Part shown: positions 11,675-21,219 of the stretch, in pieces
Position numbering within the stretch: the stretch's first letter is position 1
Layout: each line of letters begins with the position of its first letter
DNA from: Quercus robur
Taxonomy: Eukaryota; Streptophyta; Magnoliopsida; Fagales; Fagaceae
DNA: 64,000 bases
Reading direction: 5' to 3'
Assembly (NCBI RefSeq): GCF_932294415.1
Contig: NC_065539.1
Span: forward strand, 50,921,501 to 50,985,500
The notes under the pieces: generated by a model
What the model was told of the DNA's origin: nothing
Database searches by the model: none
What the model saw: the letters and a program-made list of their open reading frames with translations, nothing else
Made by a program: the position numbers and the translations under genes

Positions 11675-12790
11675 GGTAACAATGCACTTTTGGCCCCTAC
11701 ATTTTGAGCCTATTTTCATTTTGGCTCCTAACTTGATTTCACGCCTACTTTAGTCCTTGAAAACAGAAAATCGCATTCATTTTGGTCCTTGCTGTCAACC
11801 CAGTAATAGAAAATACATATGTAGCAAATAAAGTGCCTTGTTTGCTGATATAACGGTGACATGACCCTTAAAATATTATTAAAAAATTTACTTAGGCATT
11901 TAAAAATGCTCAATATTTTTATTAAAAAAATTAAAACAAAAAAAATTTTGATTGCACAACTTTAATTTTAATTTAAAAAATTACTTTTTCAGTTTTAATA
12001 TCTAAAGCTCGCTCTCTCTCTCTCTCTCTCTCATCAAAATCTCTAGAGCTCCATGACTTGCTCTTAAAAAATCTCTTACAAAAATTAACTTCTTTAGATT
12101 AAGCCAATGCCTTGGCAAACGAAGCTGGTTTCTTTGGATTTTCAAACCCATTAGCCCCTACAACCCCATCATCCTCAAAATCAAGCTCACCAATGTTTAT
12201 GTTTCCCAATGGAACCAATCTAATCTTTGAGAAAACCTCATCAATTTCAGGGTTAGCTAAGAACTTCATAGCCCCAACTCTGCAAGGAATGAGAGTTAAT
12301 GTTCTAGGTAAAGAGCTGAAATCTACGTGAACCTGAGCATGCTCTGCATGGCCCTGAAGGAAACAGAAGTCCTTGGAGTTAACCAAAGGCATCTGATTGG
12401 CGGCTTCTGTTTTGGTTTTAGTTTTGGTTTCACTGTGTTGATGGGTTTGCTGGGTTTCAAGAACATGAAGTACATGTTCTTCCAAAAAAAATAATGAAAA
12501 GAAAATAAATTATTATTATTATTATTTTTTTAAAAATCATAAGTTTAGAATTTTGTTTATTGTTTTTTTGACGTGGTTTTTTTTTTAAATTATAATGATG
12601 TGGCATTTTTTAAAATTCTACTAAATTTTTTATATTATTTTATTAGCTACATCAACATCTAACATGCCACTTATGCATTCCGTTTGTCACATATGCATTT
12701 TCCATTACTAGGTTGACGGCATGGACTAAAATGGATATGATTTTCTGTTTCCAGAGACTGAGATAGGCGCGAAATCAAGTTAAGGACGCC
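11675..12790. mobile_element. Mutator-like element carrying a captured ARF fragment (Pack-MULE-like)
   Basis: Long terminal inverted repeats: 11723-11830 matches the reverse complement of 12674-12790 over roughly 110 bp, for example ggctcctaacttgattt versus ggcgtccttaacttgattt. The left arm has about 48 extra outer bases starting GGTAACAATGC that the right end lacks. Copy A (1138-1170) shows the empty site, ggtcattatttcatgatac. The left flank TTTAACAAA and right flank TTTCACTAT may be a decayed 9-bp duplication. Inside is a reversed ARF gene piece (12102-12398). Confidence 0.75.
12099..12485 (-). pseudogene. Captured fragment of an auxin response factor (ARF10/16/17-type)
   Basis: The 128-codon minus-strand frame contains an ARF N-terminal segment. 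QMPLVNSK and QGHAEHAQVHVDF are followed by CRVGAMKFLANPEIDEVF, SKIRLVPLG and finally KPASFAKALA. In intact ARFs this order leads from the N-terminal dimerisation region into the B3 DNA-binding domain. Here it ends at the B3 threshold with a TAA at 12099-12101. The homologous part is about 12102-12398. The first ~29 residues (repeats of KT/ET) are not ARF-like. The frame is open, so a chimeric or antisense transcript is possible, but it lacks B3 and cannot be a working ARF. The EDDGV and ASFAKALA spacing points to the ARF10/16/17 clade, from memory of the family. Confidence 0.85.
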
Positions 12791-12984
12791 TTTCACTATA
12801 CAATTCTCCAATTTCAGCCCAAATTTGTGCATAATGCACAGCTTAATTCTAGAAGGGAGAGTAGTGCTTAAATATACTTAATACCCCCATTTTCTACCAA
12901 AAGAACAAAAAAAAATCCCTTTAATTTGTTAGCTACCATTGATTATGAGCTAGGTAAGGCCTATTAATGGCCGATCCAATCTTT

Positions 12985-13950
12985 GCCAAAATTATATAAT
13001 AAATGAGTAATGTCATGGTCACAAACTATTTTATAACATTTTTACAAATTGTTGATGTATCCAACTTCTTATTAGTTTTCATTAGACCCACCATTAATAT
13101 CACTTTTTTATTTTCTAATAATCACTTATCAGTGTGAGTTAAAGAGGTTTAAAACTTGTGCTGTGTATCTAAGAGTTAGGCTTTTTTAGATATACACCAT
13201 TGTCAATTTTTTTAACACATTTTTCTCTCTCCCCATGTGTGTGTGTGTGTTAAAAATACTTAATATTCTAAATAAAAAAAAAGAATAATGAGTTAATCCC
13301 ACATTGGAAAATGAGTGTAGGTTAAAGAAATTTAAAGTCTGTGCTGTGTATCCAAGAGTTAAGTCATTTTGGATATACACCACTATCAGTTTTTTTAAGA
13401 TATTCTCACCCTTTTGGAAATTTAAAGTCTGTTTTCAGTTTCTAATTTTTTAAAAGTCAATGAAAACACACATTTAATTTAATGAATCTGTCTCATTTAA
13501 TGAGTTGGCAATTAGAGTTCAAATCCTAGGAACAACATATTTTAGTATTTTCTTTTTTTTTCTTCAAAACCTATCTTTTTCATTTCAACAAACAAAACAT
13601 GTTTTTGATTTCAAAAATATAAGAAAATTGTTTTTTCTTTATATTCCTCAAAACAAGTTTTTAAAAATAGAAAACAAAAACTGTTACCAAACCTAGTCTT
13701 AGTATTCTAAAAAAAAAAAAAAAAAAATTACTCATCACATTAGTAGTTTGTAAAAATTAATGTTACAATCACAAACTATTTTACAATATTTTTACAAATT
13801 ATTGATGTGGCCAATTTTCTATTGGTTGTCATTTAGCTCACCACTAACATCAATTTTGTACTAAACAATAATCACTCACCACCTCAACTATTTTTTTAAA
13901 AAAAAATTGTATTTCTAGAATTACTTTTAATTTTTTATTTGAAAAGAATA
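12985..13950. repeat. Block of small repeats absent from copy A
   Basis: Two related stretches (about 13013-13135 and 13760-13880; shared text cacaaactattttacaa and atttttacaaatt) flank a second pair of direct repeats (about 13137-13210 and 13312-13400; shared text gtgctgtgtatc and agagtta). Also present are a (GT)7 near 13239 and poly-A near 13710. These look like MITE remnants. No gene. Confidence 0.5.
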
Positions 13951-13953
13951 TTA

Positions 13954-14303
13954 CTCTCTCTGTCCCAGTTTGTTTGTCCTCTATTCCATTTTGGGATGTT
14001 CCAAAATATTGTCATGTTTCTAAAAATAAGAGTCATTAATTTACTAATGTTTCTATTATATCTCTATTTTATTTTCAAAATTATTTGAAAAGAAAACTAA
14101 CAAATATTTTAAAAATTTTATCTAATTTGGACACATTTTTAGTTGCCTCATTAAGAATAACTTTTTTATAAAAAAGCTGATAAATTTATTTTAGGATAAT
14201 TTTATAAACTTATAAATTTTTATAAGGTAGACAAGACAATATATAATGTTCTCTTAGAAAGTTTAACTTTTCAAATATAACAAATAAATTGAGATAGAGG
14301 AAA
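13954..14303. mobile_element. Stowaway-like MITE (Tc1/mariner type)
   Basis: The left end CTCTCTCTGTCCCAG matches the hallmark Stowaway end CTCCCTCCGTCCC. The right end gagatagaggaaa is its imperfect reverse complement. TA flanks both sides. The inside is AT-rich and non-coding. Copy A has an uninterrupted site near 1548-1562. Confidence 0.75.
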
Positions 14304-14672
14304 TAATTTCTTATTTAATGCAATGAAATGCTACTTAAGTTATAAGGAGCCACGTGTACGCACATTTTTATATGTTATCAAAATTACTAAATTACCCAAT
14401 GTCTACAAAAAATCGGATTTGTTCTTTCCTAGTGGGTACCAAGAAAGAACCTTATCCTTTCAAAGATTTAAAAAAAAAAAAAAAAAAACGTGAGTCATGT
14501 GCTGTACCCATCAAAACAAGATAAACGTTTCAGGTCAAAAAAATAAAAATAAAAAAAAGAAAGAAGAAGAAGGAGAAGATAAACACTATTATCACTTTCT
14601 CATTGGAAAGATCACTAAAAACAGTCCAAAAAATATCTAGTCAGCAAGACTAGGAAAGCCCCAAAGGCTTCT

Positions 14673-14705
<33 letters not shown>

Positions 14706-14847
14706 GGAAAGCCCCAAAGACCTTATCCTTTCAATCTTAGCCAGCCGCGGCATCCCACCGCCGAACACCCTTTAACTACCTTTTATTTTTTTCCTCTTCA
14801 CAGACACACACACCAAACACACTCTCTCTCGTCTCTCTCACACTTAC

Positions 14848-16095
14848 ATGTTTCCTTCTATGGCTTCTTTAATTCAGTTTCTTCTTCTTATTCTGTACCT
14901 TACCCACAAATCTCAAGCTCTGAGTTTTCACTTACCAAATGCTCTAGTCCTTCCCATCATCAAAGATGTTACAACCCTCCAATATGTGACCAGAATTCAT
15001 CATGGCACTCCTCTTGTTCCCATCAATCTTGTAGTCGATCTCGGCGGTCCATTTATCTGGACTGATTGTGCCTCAACACACGTGTCATCGTCTAGCCGTC
15101 TGATCCCCAATCGCTCAATCAAGTGCTCAAGAGCCAAAGCCCATGGTTTTGAGAGTAGGTCTAGCCTTTCTAGTACTCAAACGTGTGAACTTTTCCCAGA
15201 AAACAGGGTCACAAGAATGTCCACACGAGGAGATCTTGTAGAAGACATCGTAGCCGTTCAGTCCAAAGCTGCTGGCTCAATCACCACCGTCAATGACTTC
15301 CTCTTCTCTTGTGGACCGACATTTTTATTACATGGTCTTGTTGGTGACACCAAAGGAATGTTAGGCCTAGGAAGAACTCGTATTTCACTTCCATCACAGA
15401 TTTCCACAGCGCTCAACACTGCCCAGAAATTCACAATCTGCCTATCATCATCAAATGGCATCATAGCATTCGGCGAAGGGCCTAATGACTCAATTTTTGG
15501 CACCGAAATTTCAAGGTCGCTCATGTACACACCCCTTGTTACTAACCCAGGTGATGAATATTCAATACAAGATTACTTTATTGGCATCAATTCCATCAAA
15601 ATAAATGGCAAGCTATTATCCTTGAAAGCAACATTAGGAGCGAGCAAATTGAGCACAATTGTGCCTTACACCACCATGGAGAGCACAATATATGGTACGT
15701 TTATTAGAGCTTATGTTAAGGCTGCTAGTTCTATGAATATGACTAGGGTGGCTTCGGTGGCACCTTTTGGCCTTTGCTTTAACTCAAAGGGCATTGATAG
15801 CACACATGAGGGGCCAAAAGTGCCAATTATTGAATTGGTGCTACAAAGTGAGACTGTGATGTGGAGGATATTTGGTAGAAATTCCATGGTTCAGGTAACC
15901 AAGGAAGTTATGTGCTTGGGATTTTTGGATGGAGGTTTGAACCCGAAGGCTTCGATTGTATTAGGGGGATATCAATTGGAGGACATGTTGCTACAATTTG
16001 AAATGGGTACTTCCATGCTGGGATTCAGTCAATCGCTCTTGAAGAGGCAAACAACTTGTTCCAAATTCAAATTGGATTCCTGGGCTGGCGAGTAG
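14848..16095 (+). CDS. EDGP / basic 7S globulin / xylanase-inhibitor-like aspartic protease homologue
   Basis: A single-exon gene for a secreted protein of the A1 (pepsin-like) fold, 415 aa from 14848 or 411 aa from the in-frame ATG at 14860. The ATG at 14860 has the better plant context, ATGGC. A hydrophobic signal peptide ends near Ala24. The usual active-site DTG is replaced by VVDLGG (Asp64). The second catalytic motif region reads STIVPYTTMES, with no Asp. The protein is therefore probably not a protease and is more likely an apoplastic inhibitor or binding protein, as in EDGP, gamma-conglutin and TAXI. Other family marks are GLGRTRISLPSQ (173-184), ASVAPFGLCF (302-311) and GGYQLEDMLLQFE (373-385). 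It has eight cysteines where the family usually has twelve. The Cys-rich loop after IKC (91-93) is shortened. The CT-rich 5' leader is shared with copy A upstream. A gene with no tandem relative left intact in the window. Confidence 0.93.
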   Translation: MFPSMASLIQFLLLILYLTHKSQALSFHLPNALVLPIIKDVTTLQYVTRIHHGTPLVPINLVVDLGGPFIWTDCASTHVSSSSRLIPNRSIKCSRAKAHGFESRSSLSSTQTCELFPENRVTRMSTRGDLVEDIVAVQSKAAGSITTVNDFLFSCGPTFLLHGLVGDTKGMLGLGRTRISLPSQISTALNTAQKFTICLSSSNGIIAFGEGPNDSIFGTEISRSLMYTPLVTNPGDEYSIQDYFIGINSIKINGKLLSLKATLGASKLSTIVPYTTMESTIYGTFIRAYVKAASSMNMTRVASVAPFGLCFNSKGIDSTHEGPKVPIIELVLQSETVMWRIFGRNSMVQVTKEVMCLGFLDGGLNPKASIVLGGYQLEDMLLQFEMGTSMLGFSQSLLKRQTTCSKFKLDSWAGE

Positions 16096-16225
16096 CTAGA
16101 AAGCCATTGTAAATTGTTTTCTTGTATTCTTTTTCCTTGGTTTGGAGCATATGTTAGAGTTGTAAACAAATCAAGTGTGGATTATACTCGGTTAATACAT
16201 GGTTGTCTCAACATAATTCGGGTTT

Positions 16226-16594
16226 TTTATTTATTTATTTATTATTTTTTTTTTGAGAAACATGCCCACGCCTATATAGGAATTTTATTAAGAAATATGG
16301 TAATCAGCATAAACAAAAGCAGCAACATCAGATGGGACATCCTCCATCCAAACTAGTAAAGGAAAAGATAAACGAGCTTTCTGGACTAAGGCACGTGCCA
16401 CGGCATTGCCTTGCCTAACAATATGAGAGAGAGAAAGAAAAATCCAAAAACGAATTAACAACAATTAAAGTATCTCTAATTAAATGGCCAAAAGATGAAG
16501 AGGATATATCCCCTCCATTAAGAGCCTTTATGATAGTTTCTGAATCACCCTCGAATTGGCATTTTTGTAGGCCAATTTCTTGTGCAATTTTGGA
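16226..16594 (-). mobile_element. LINE 3' fragment with RNase H-like domain
   Basis: The minus strand encodes part of a plant LINE RNase H-like domain, LQKCQFEGDSETIIKALNGG, then SSFGHLIRDTL and, in another frame further on, RQGNAVARALVQKARLSF. The Asp of FEGDS is a typical catalytic position. The 3' end is an A/T-rich tail seen here as the T-rich stretch 16226-16255. It is 5'-truncated, broken and not functional. Confidence 0.72.
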
Positions 16595-16718
16595 GTTCAC
16601 ATGATAGCTCTTTATTATTAGATCAAGATATAAGTCAATTTTTGGTATAAACAGATATTGAATCTCGAATTTTTTATTCAACTATTAGAGATTTTACCAA
16701 TTCAACCAACTTGGAACC
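16595..16718 (-). mobile_element. SINE, family 2
   Basis: The minus strand begins ggttccaagttggttgaatt, continues with a box B-like gagattcaatat, and ends with gatctaataataaagagcta. It is the same family as 2729-2880. Its 3' end abuts the LINE fragment. A clean target-site duplication was not found. Confidence 0.6.
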
Positions 16719-16976
16719 AACAACATAATTTGGGGTGTAAGTTATCTCTCATCTGCATAATTTCACTTTACGTTTTTTTCCGGTGTATTATTTAAGGTAA
16801 CATTAAAGTCGTGCCCAAAAAAAAAAAAAAAAAAACCTTTAAAGATGTATATTCTTGTACAATTCTTCTTATTGAAATTATTGCATGAATTTTAAATCTA
16901 TTAGAAAAACATAAACATAACCATTCACATATGTATATGTGGGGGTGACAAACTAGGAAGCCCATACCAATGTATA

Positions 16977-17582
16977 TGTTGGGCCAAGGGTCCAGTCCAA
17001 GAAAGAACTCCTCCTCAGACAGGTAAGGCCAAGGACAAAAGGAACGGCCTGAAATCGAGAGTGACACTCCGGGCCATTCCATGGAATAGGATAAGTATTA
17101 AGAAATCAAAGGATAAAGGAAGGCATAGAAATATCTAAGAGAAAGCTGCTACTATTGCATTATGTACTATGCAACTAATAGAACCATACTTTTCAGCCTT
17201 TACAACCATTCCCAACGACTTTGGGGATGGGCTGATGAGACAAGTATTAACATTATCAATCTAAATCTACACGTGGACGGTGGAAATGGGAGGGAGATGG
17301 TATAAAATAGAGGAGAAGGGGAGAACAAAAGGGGACCCGGATTGGTAACAAAGGATTACGAACAATATATTAGGAATCAACCTCCTTGGATAAAATCCGA
17401 GGACGTCTCTCCCCAGTAAACCAATGTTATTTCTTCTTTCTTTATCACTTAGACTTGTTGGTCGATCGTCTGATTCGGTAAGGACCCAGTTTCCAACTCA
17501 TTCTCTACAAATTCATTGTATTGGGCTCATTGGACTAAGACTCCATACACCTTGGACTTGGTCCTAAAATTGTGACCCTATA
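16977..17582 (+). mobile_element. Solo LTR, 606 bp
   Basis: It starts TGTTGGGCCAAGGGTCC and ends GTGACCCTATA (one base off the usual CA end). It is flanked by the 5-bp duplication GTATA at 16972-16976 and 17583-17587. A TATA-like tataaaatag lies near 17301. There is no internal retroelement sequence on either side, so the element was lost by LTR-LTR recombination. The family was not identified. Confidence 0.78.
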
Positions 17583-17587
17583 GTATA

Positions 17588-18481
17588 AATAATTATGTCT
17601 AAATGCACTTGTCATTATAATTATTATAGAAAATGTATTGGTAAAAGAACTTTTTTTTTTTTTTAATTTATATTCTTCCTCGTAGTAACCTTGGATGAAT
17701 CTAGAATTGTTCCAAATGTAACTTAGCATTTTCAAAAAAAATTTAATGCCTTTGTTTCTTTTTCTAGTGTTTTATTATGCTTGGCTCCCAAAAAATCTTA
17801 TATCATGTGTTTTAGAGCGTGTCTTAAATCTTATCTTGTTAATACACTTGACTTTTAATTTTTTTTCAAAAATTTATTTTTTAAGCTTTTGAAAAAAAAT
17901 TACTTAACAATATTTTGTAACTCTATAATTTTTTTACTTTACATGTGAGTAATTTTTGCTTCAAATATTCCCAAAAAACATTAATCTTTAAGTTAATTTG
18001 TGATTTTTTTAAGAATACAAATTTAGTTCACATGTAATAGAAGAACCAAAAGATAAACATCACCATTCACATATGTTTATATGTAATGTCATAATTCTGA
18101 TTGGAGTTATCTTATTTAATGATCATTATTGTTCAATCAATTCTTATTCTAGTCTTAGAAAAATATCTCAATTCGTTCTCTAAGTAGGCAAGTGTCTATA
18201 AGAAGAACTTCATTAGTTTCTTTATTGCTACATTCGGTAAGGTTTCCAATGATTTTTAAATTCAATACTTTTGAGCATGTCTTACTCTTATCTTGCGGAT
18301 ATGTGGTTTCCAGTAATTGCCATTTTCAAACTTTTATTTTATAAATTTTTTGTATTTTAAAAAAATTTTTGTATGAGTTTTTATTTTGAGTGAATATAGT
18401 CTTTGAGTTGGTTTATGACTAAAAATAAAAAATAAAAAAAATTGTATATGTTATTGTAAGGTTGAATTTAATCAACCATCT
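17588..18481. repeat. Inverted copies of the diverged tandem unit; no gene
   Basis: About 17780-18440 reads as the reverse complement of parts of 200-620 and 10740-11100. For example, tactttacatgtgagta with ttaagttaatttgtga near 17936-18006, and gagcatgtcttactcttatc near 18272. At least two units are present. No reading frame is supported. Confidence 0.55.
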
Positions 18482-18920
18482 TGTTGGCTTTATTCCGTGT
18501 CAAATTTGCTTGTAATTCAGCATTTAGAAACCCTGTATTTAGGTGGGAATCATGTAAGGATAGTGTGTGAGAGAGTGTGAAGAAAAAGCTCAAGAATGTG
18601 CACTCAACAGGGCCTCGCGACTGGATCTCACGACTAGCTCGCGGCTGGCAAGTTGTCAAAGCTAACACACGTGTGAAGCATGCAAAGGAGCTGAAGAGTC
18701 ACGCCAGCTGAAGCACTACATGACAAAACTTCCAATCTAGCCGGGCAGTTAGCACACGACTTAGACCCGCGACTCAGTTAAGTCGCGAGGTCAAGTCGCC
18801 AGATCACTCTGTTTGGGAAAAACTGACCTTTCGCATTCCAAACACACACCAGTATAAATACCCCTTATACCCACATATTATAGAGAGTTTCTAGAGAGAA
18901 TTTTGAGAGAGATTGGTGCA
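18482..18920 (+). mobile_element. LTR-like fragment, 5' part only
   Basis: It begins TGTTGGCTTTATTCCGTG and contains repeated cgcgact/gcgagg motifs (18615-18800) and a TATA-like tataaata near 18855. It is cut off where Ty3/gypsy integrase text begins (about 18925). A related stretch in reverse orientation ends at 22382. Confidence 0.5.
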
Positions 18921-18925
18921 GTGCT

Positions 18926-19756
18926 TATGCTAACAGCTACAATTGTAAGTGATAGGGATCCTGTTTTCACTTCTCATTTTTGGCAAGAGTTGATGAGGTC
19001 TCAACTTATCATCCTCAAATAGATGGACAAATTGAAGTAGTTAACAAGAGTCTAGAACATTATTTGAGAGCATTTGCAGTTGATAGACCTCAGACTTGGG
19101 TGGAATGGCTACCATTGGCTAAATTTTGGTTCAATACCAATTTTCATACCTTTACCAAGTTAACTCCTTTTGAGGCTTTATTTGGCTACCCTCCTCCCAA
19201 GCTATTGGATTATATTCCAGGTACCACTAAAGTTGATAGTGTTGATGTGCAATTGAGGACTAGACAGCAACTTCTGGCCTTGTTGAAGCCAAATTTGGTA
19301 GCAGCTCAGGAAAGGATAAAGGTGAATGCTGATAAGCACAAGACTAAAAGGGAATTTGTTGAGGGTGATTGGGTATACCTCAGGTTGCTACCTTACGAGT
19401 AGAAATCAATGAAGCAGAAACATTTGGGTAAGTTGGCACCTAGATATTATGGACCTTTTCAAGTTTTGCATAGGGTGGGCAAGGTATCCTATAGGTTGGA
19501 TCTACCACCAGATTCTAGAATCCACCCTACATTCCATGTTTCCTATCTTAAGGAGAAGTTGGGCAAGCATGTGGCTGTGGTTCCTTCATTACCTTCTGTG
19601 GATGCAGCTGGCAGTTTGAGTCCTAAACCAGTGGCTATTTTGAAGACTAGAACTCATAATTTGAGAAGCAGAACTGTTACTCAAGTCCTGGTGCAATGGC
19701 AAGGGGAAAGTGTGGATGATGCCACCTGGGAAGACCTGTACTTGCTACAACAATAG
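18926..19756 (+). pseudogene. Ty3/gypsy integrase C-terminal half with chromodomain-like tail (broken)
   Basis: The 3' end of a gypsy pol gene. IVSDRDPVFTSHFWQEL (about 18940-18992) holds an integrase-core Asp. After a small deletion and frameshift the frame continues at STYHPQIDGQIEVVNKSLE. The integrase C-terminus GKLAPRYYGPFQVL and HPTFHVSYLK follow, then the chromodomain-like VQWQGESVDDATWED near the end. A TAG stop at about 19400-19402 splits the frame. Protease, RT and RNase H are missing. The 3' LTR follows directly. Confidence 0.88.
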
Positions 19757-19783
19757 TATCCTCACCTTATGGGCAAAGTGTTT

Positions 19784-20220
19784 TAAGGGGAGGGTATTAT
19801 TAGGGATATTTGTGGGGATATTTTGTAGTATGATTGTAATGGGATATTTGTGGGATATTTGGGGGTATGACTATAAGGCCATTATGCATGTGTAGTGTTG
19901 GATATTTGGGGGTATTATGTAGTGTTGGGTTGTAATTGCTGGTGCTACAATTGTGTATGCAAGGCAGTGACAGGGTGGCAGGTCAGTTAGTTAGGATATT
20001 GGGTTAGTTGGAGTGGTACCAGACACGGGTTAGAGGGCAAAGCATTAGTCAAGGGTATAAAAGGAAGTTTGTACAGAAAATATCAAATAAGATGATTGTT
20101 TCCAAATTTACTTTTCTATTTCTCTGTTTCCTTTCTCTGCTATTTTCTCTTTTCCATTGGAGGACCAGCTGACCTCAAATCAGCTAGAGAAACCCAAATC
20201 CATCTATTCCACTTCTAACA
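19784..20220 (+). mobile_element. Polypurine tract and 3' LTR of the gypsy remnant
   Basis: A purine tract (taaggggaggg, 19784-19794) precedes a 426-bp LTR from TATTATTAGGGATATTTG (19795) to CACTTCTAACA (20220). The usual first dinucleotide TG is TA here. A TATA-like ggtataaaagg lies near 20065. No 5' LTR is present in the window. Confidence 0.7.
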
Positions 20221-20432
20221 GAAGCATATCTAAATCTGATTCTTCGGGATCCTAGTGGTTGGAATATTTGTTGTTATTGAGACTTTTATTGCAAGAATTC
20301 TTGGCCCACTTCTAAACTTGTCAATAAGAGGTCCAAATGAGTCAGTTCAAAATAATGCATAAACAATTTCCAACAGTTAGTGTTAGAATGATATCTTATG
20401 TGAAAGCTTAAATAGTATAATGTTGGATATAA

Positions 20433-21219
20433 GGTTGTGTTTGATTCAGTAGTAATTGATCTTTGGAAAATGTTTTACACCACTAATGGTGTTTGGCATC
20501 TCAAGAAATTACGGTCAAACTGAAAATACATTCAGTTGATCGTAAAATACCCCCCCTTAAAGTGTAAAATGTTTTACACTTTGAAATTACCTTCAAAGCA
20601 TTTCCACTCCTCACAAAAATCCTTTCCTCACTCACACTCTCATCACTCATGCCATGCCCAAGCCAAATGAAGGAGAGAAGCACTGTCGGTGAAGCCCAGA
20701 AACAGCCACCGATCCACGGCTCTGCCATCGTGCCTGCAATCCCACCACCGGTGAAGGTAGTTTGAGCACTTCTCTCTTCCTCCACCGACCCATCCCTCGT
20801 CCTCCCCCAACCCATCTCCACGAACCCATCCCTCTTCCTCCCCTGACCACCTCCACCAACCCATCCCTTTTCCACCACCGACCCATCTTCCTCATTTCTT
20901 TTCCCTCAAGATCCACATTCTCAAATTGAGATCTTGAGATCTGGGATTTTATGGGGTTGTTCCCATTTACAATGTAGTGTTTTTTTTAGTTTTGTTTTCA
21001 TGATTTGGTTGAGGTAATAACAGTGATTTGTTCTTGGGTTGCAATTTATTTGTTCTCTAGAAAATGTTTTACATTGGAGAACCAAACACCGAAAATACTT
21101 TTCCAGCGAATTTCTTAGAACACAACCAAACAGATGAAAATGTTTTCCTTTCATTAAGATATTTTCAACTGAAAATATTTTACACTCGGAAATTATTTTA
21201 CATGTTGCCAAACACAGCC
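20433..21219. mobile_element. Tourist-like (PIF/Harbinger-type) element, family T1
   Basis: The ends are GGTTGTGTTTGATTC and CCAAACACAGCC, with the 3-bp duplication TAA on both sides (20430-20432 and 21220-21222). The terminal regions repeat motifs such as gaaaatattttacac on both arms. The middle (20600-20930) is a C/A-rich stretch with open minus-strand frames but no recognisable protein. It matches 52936-53720 in size and text. Confidence 0.72.

Larger units (their letters stand above)
9878..14850. repeat. Copy B of the duplicated segment, leading into the EDGP-like gene
   Basis: The longer partner of 1-2200. It starts with diverged tandem units (landmarks near 10090, 10568, 10985 and 11448) and ends at the 5' leader and start codon of the EDGP-like gene. 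Relative to copy A it contains an ARF-carrying Mutator-like element (11675-12790), a block of about 1 kb at 12985-13950, and a Stowaway MITE (13954-14303). Poly-A runs lie at about 13710-13726, 14468-14487 and 14676-14703. Apart from these no gene is seen before 14848. Confidence 0.78.

Noticed and set aside
20501-20916. Overlapping minus-strand frames with Gly/Trp-rich proteins
   Set aside because: They lie inside a Tourist-like element and are compositionally biased; no family was recognised.
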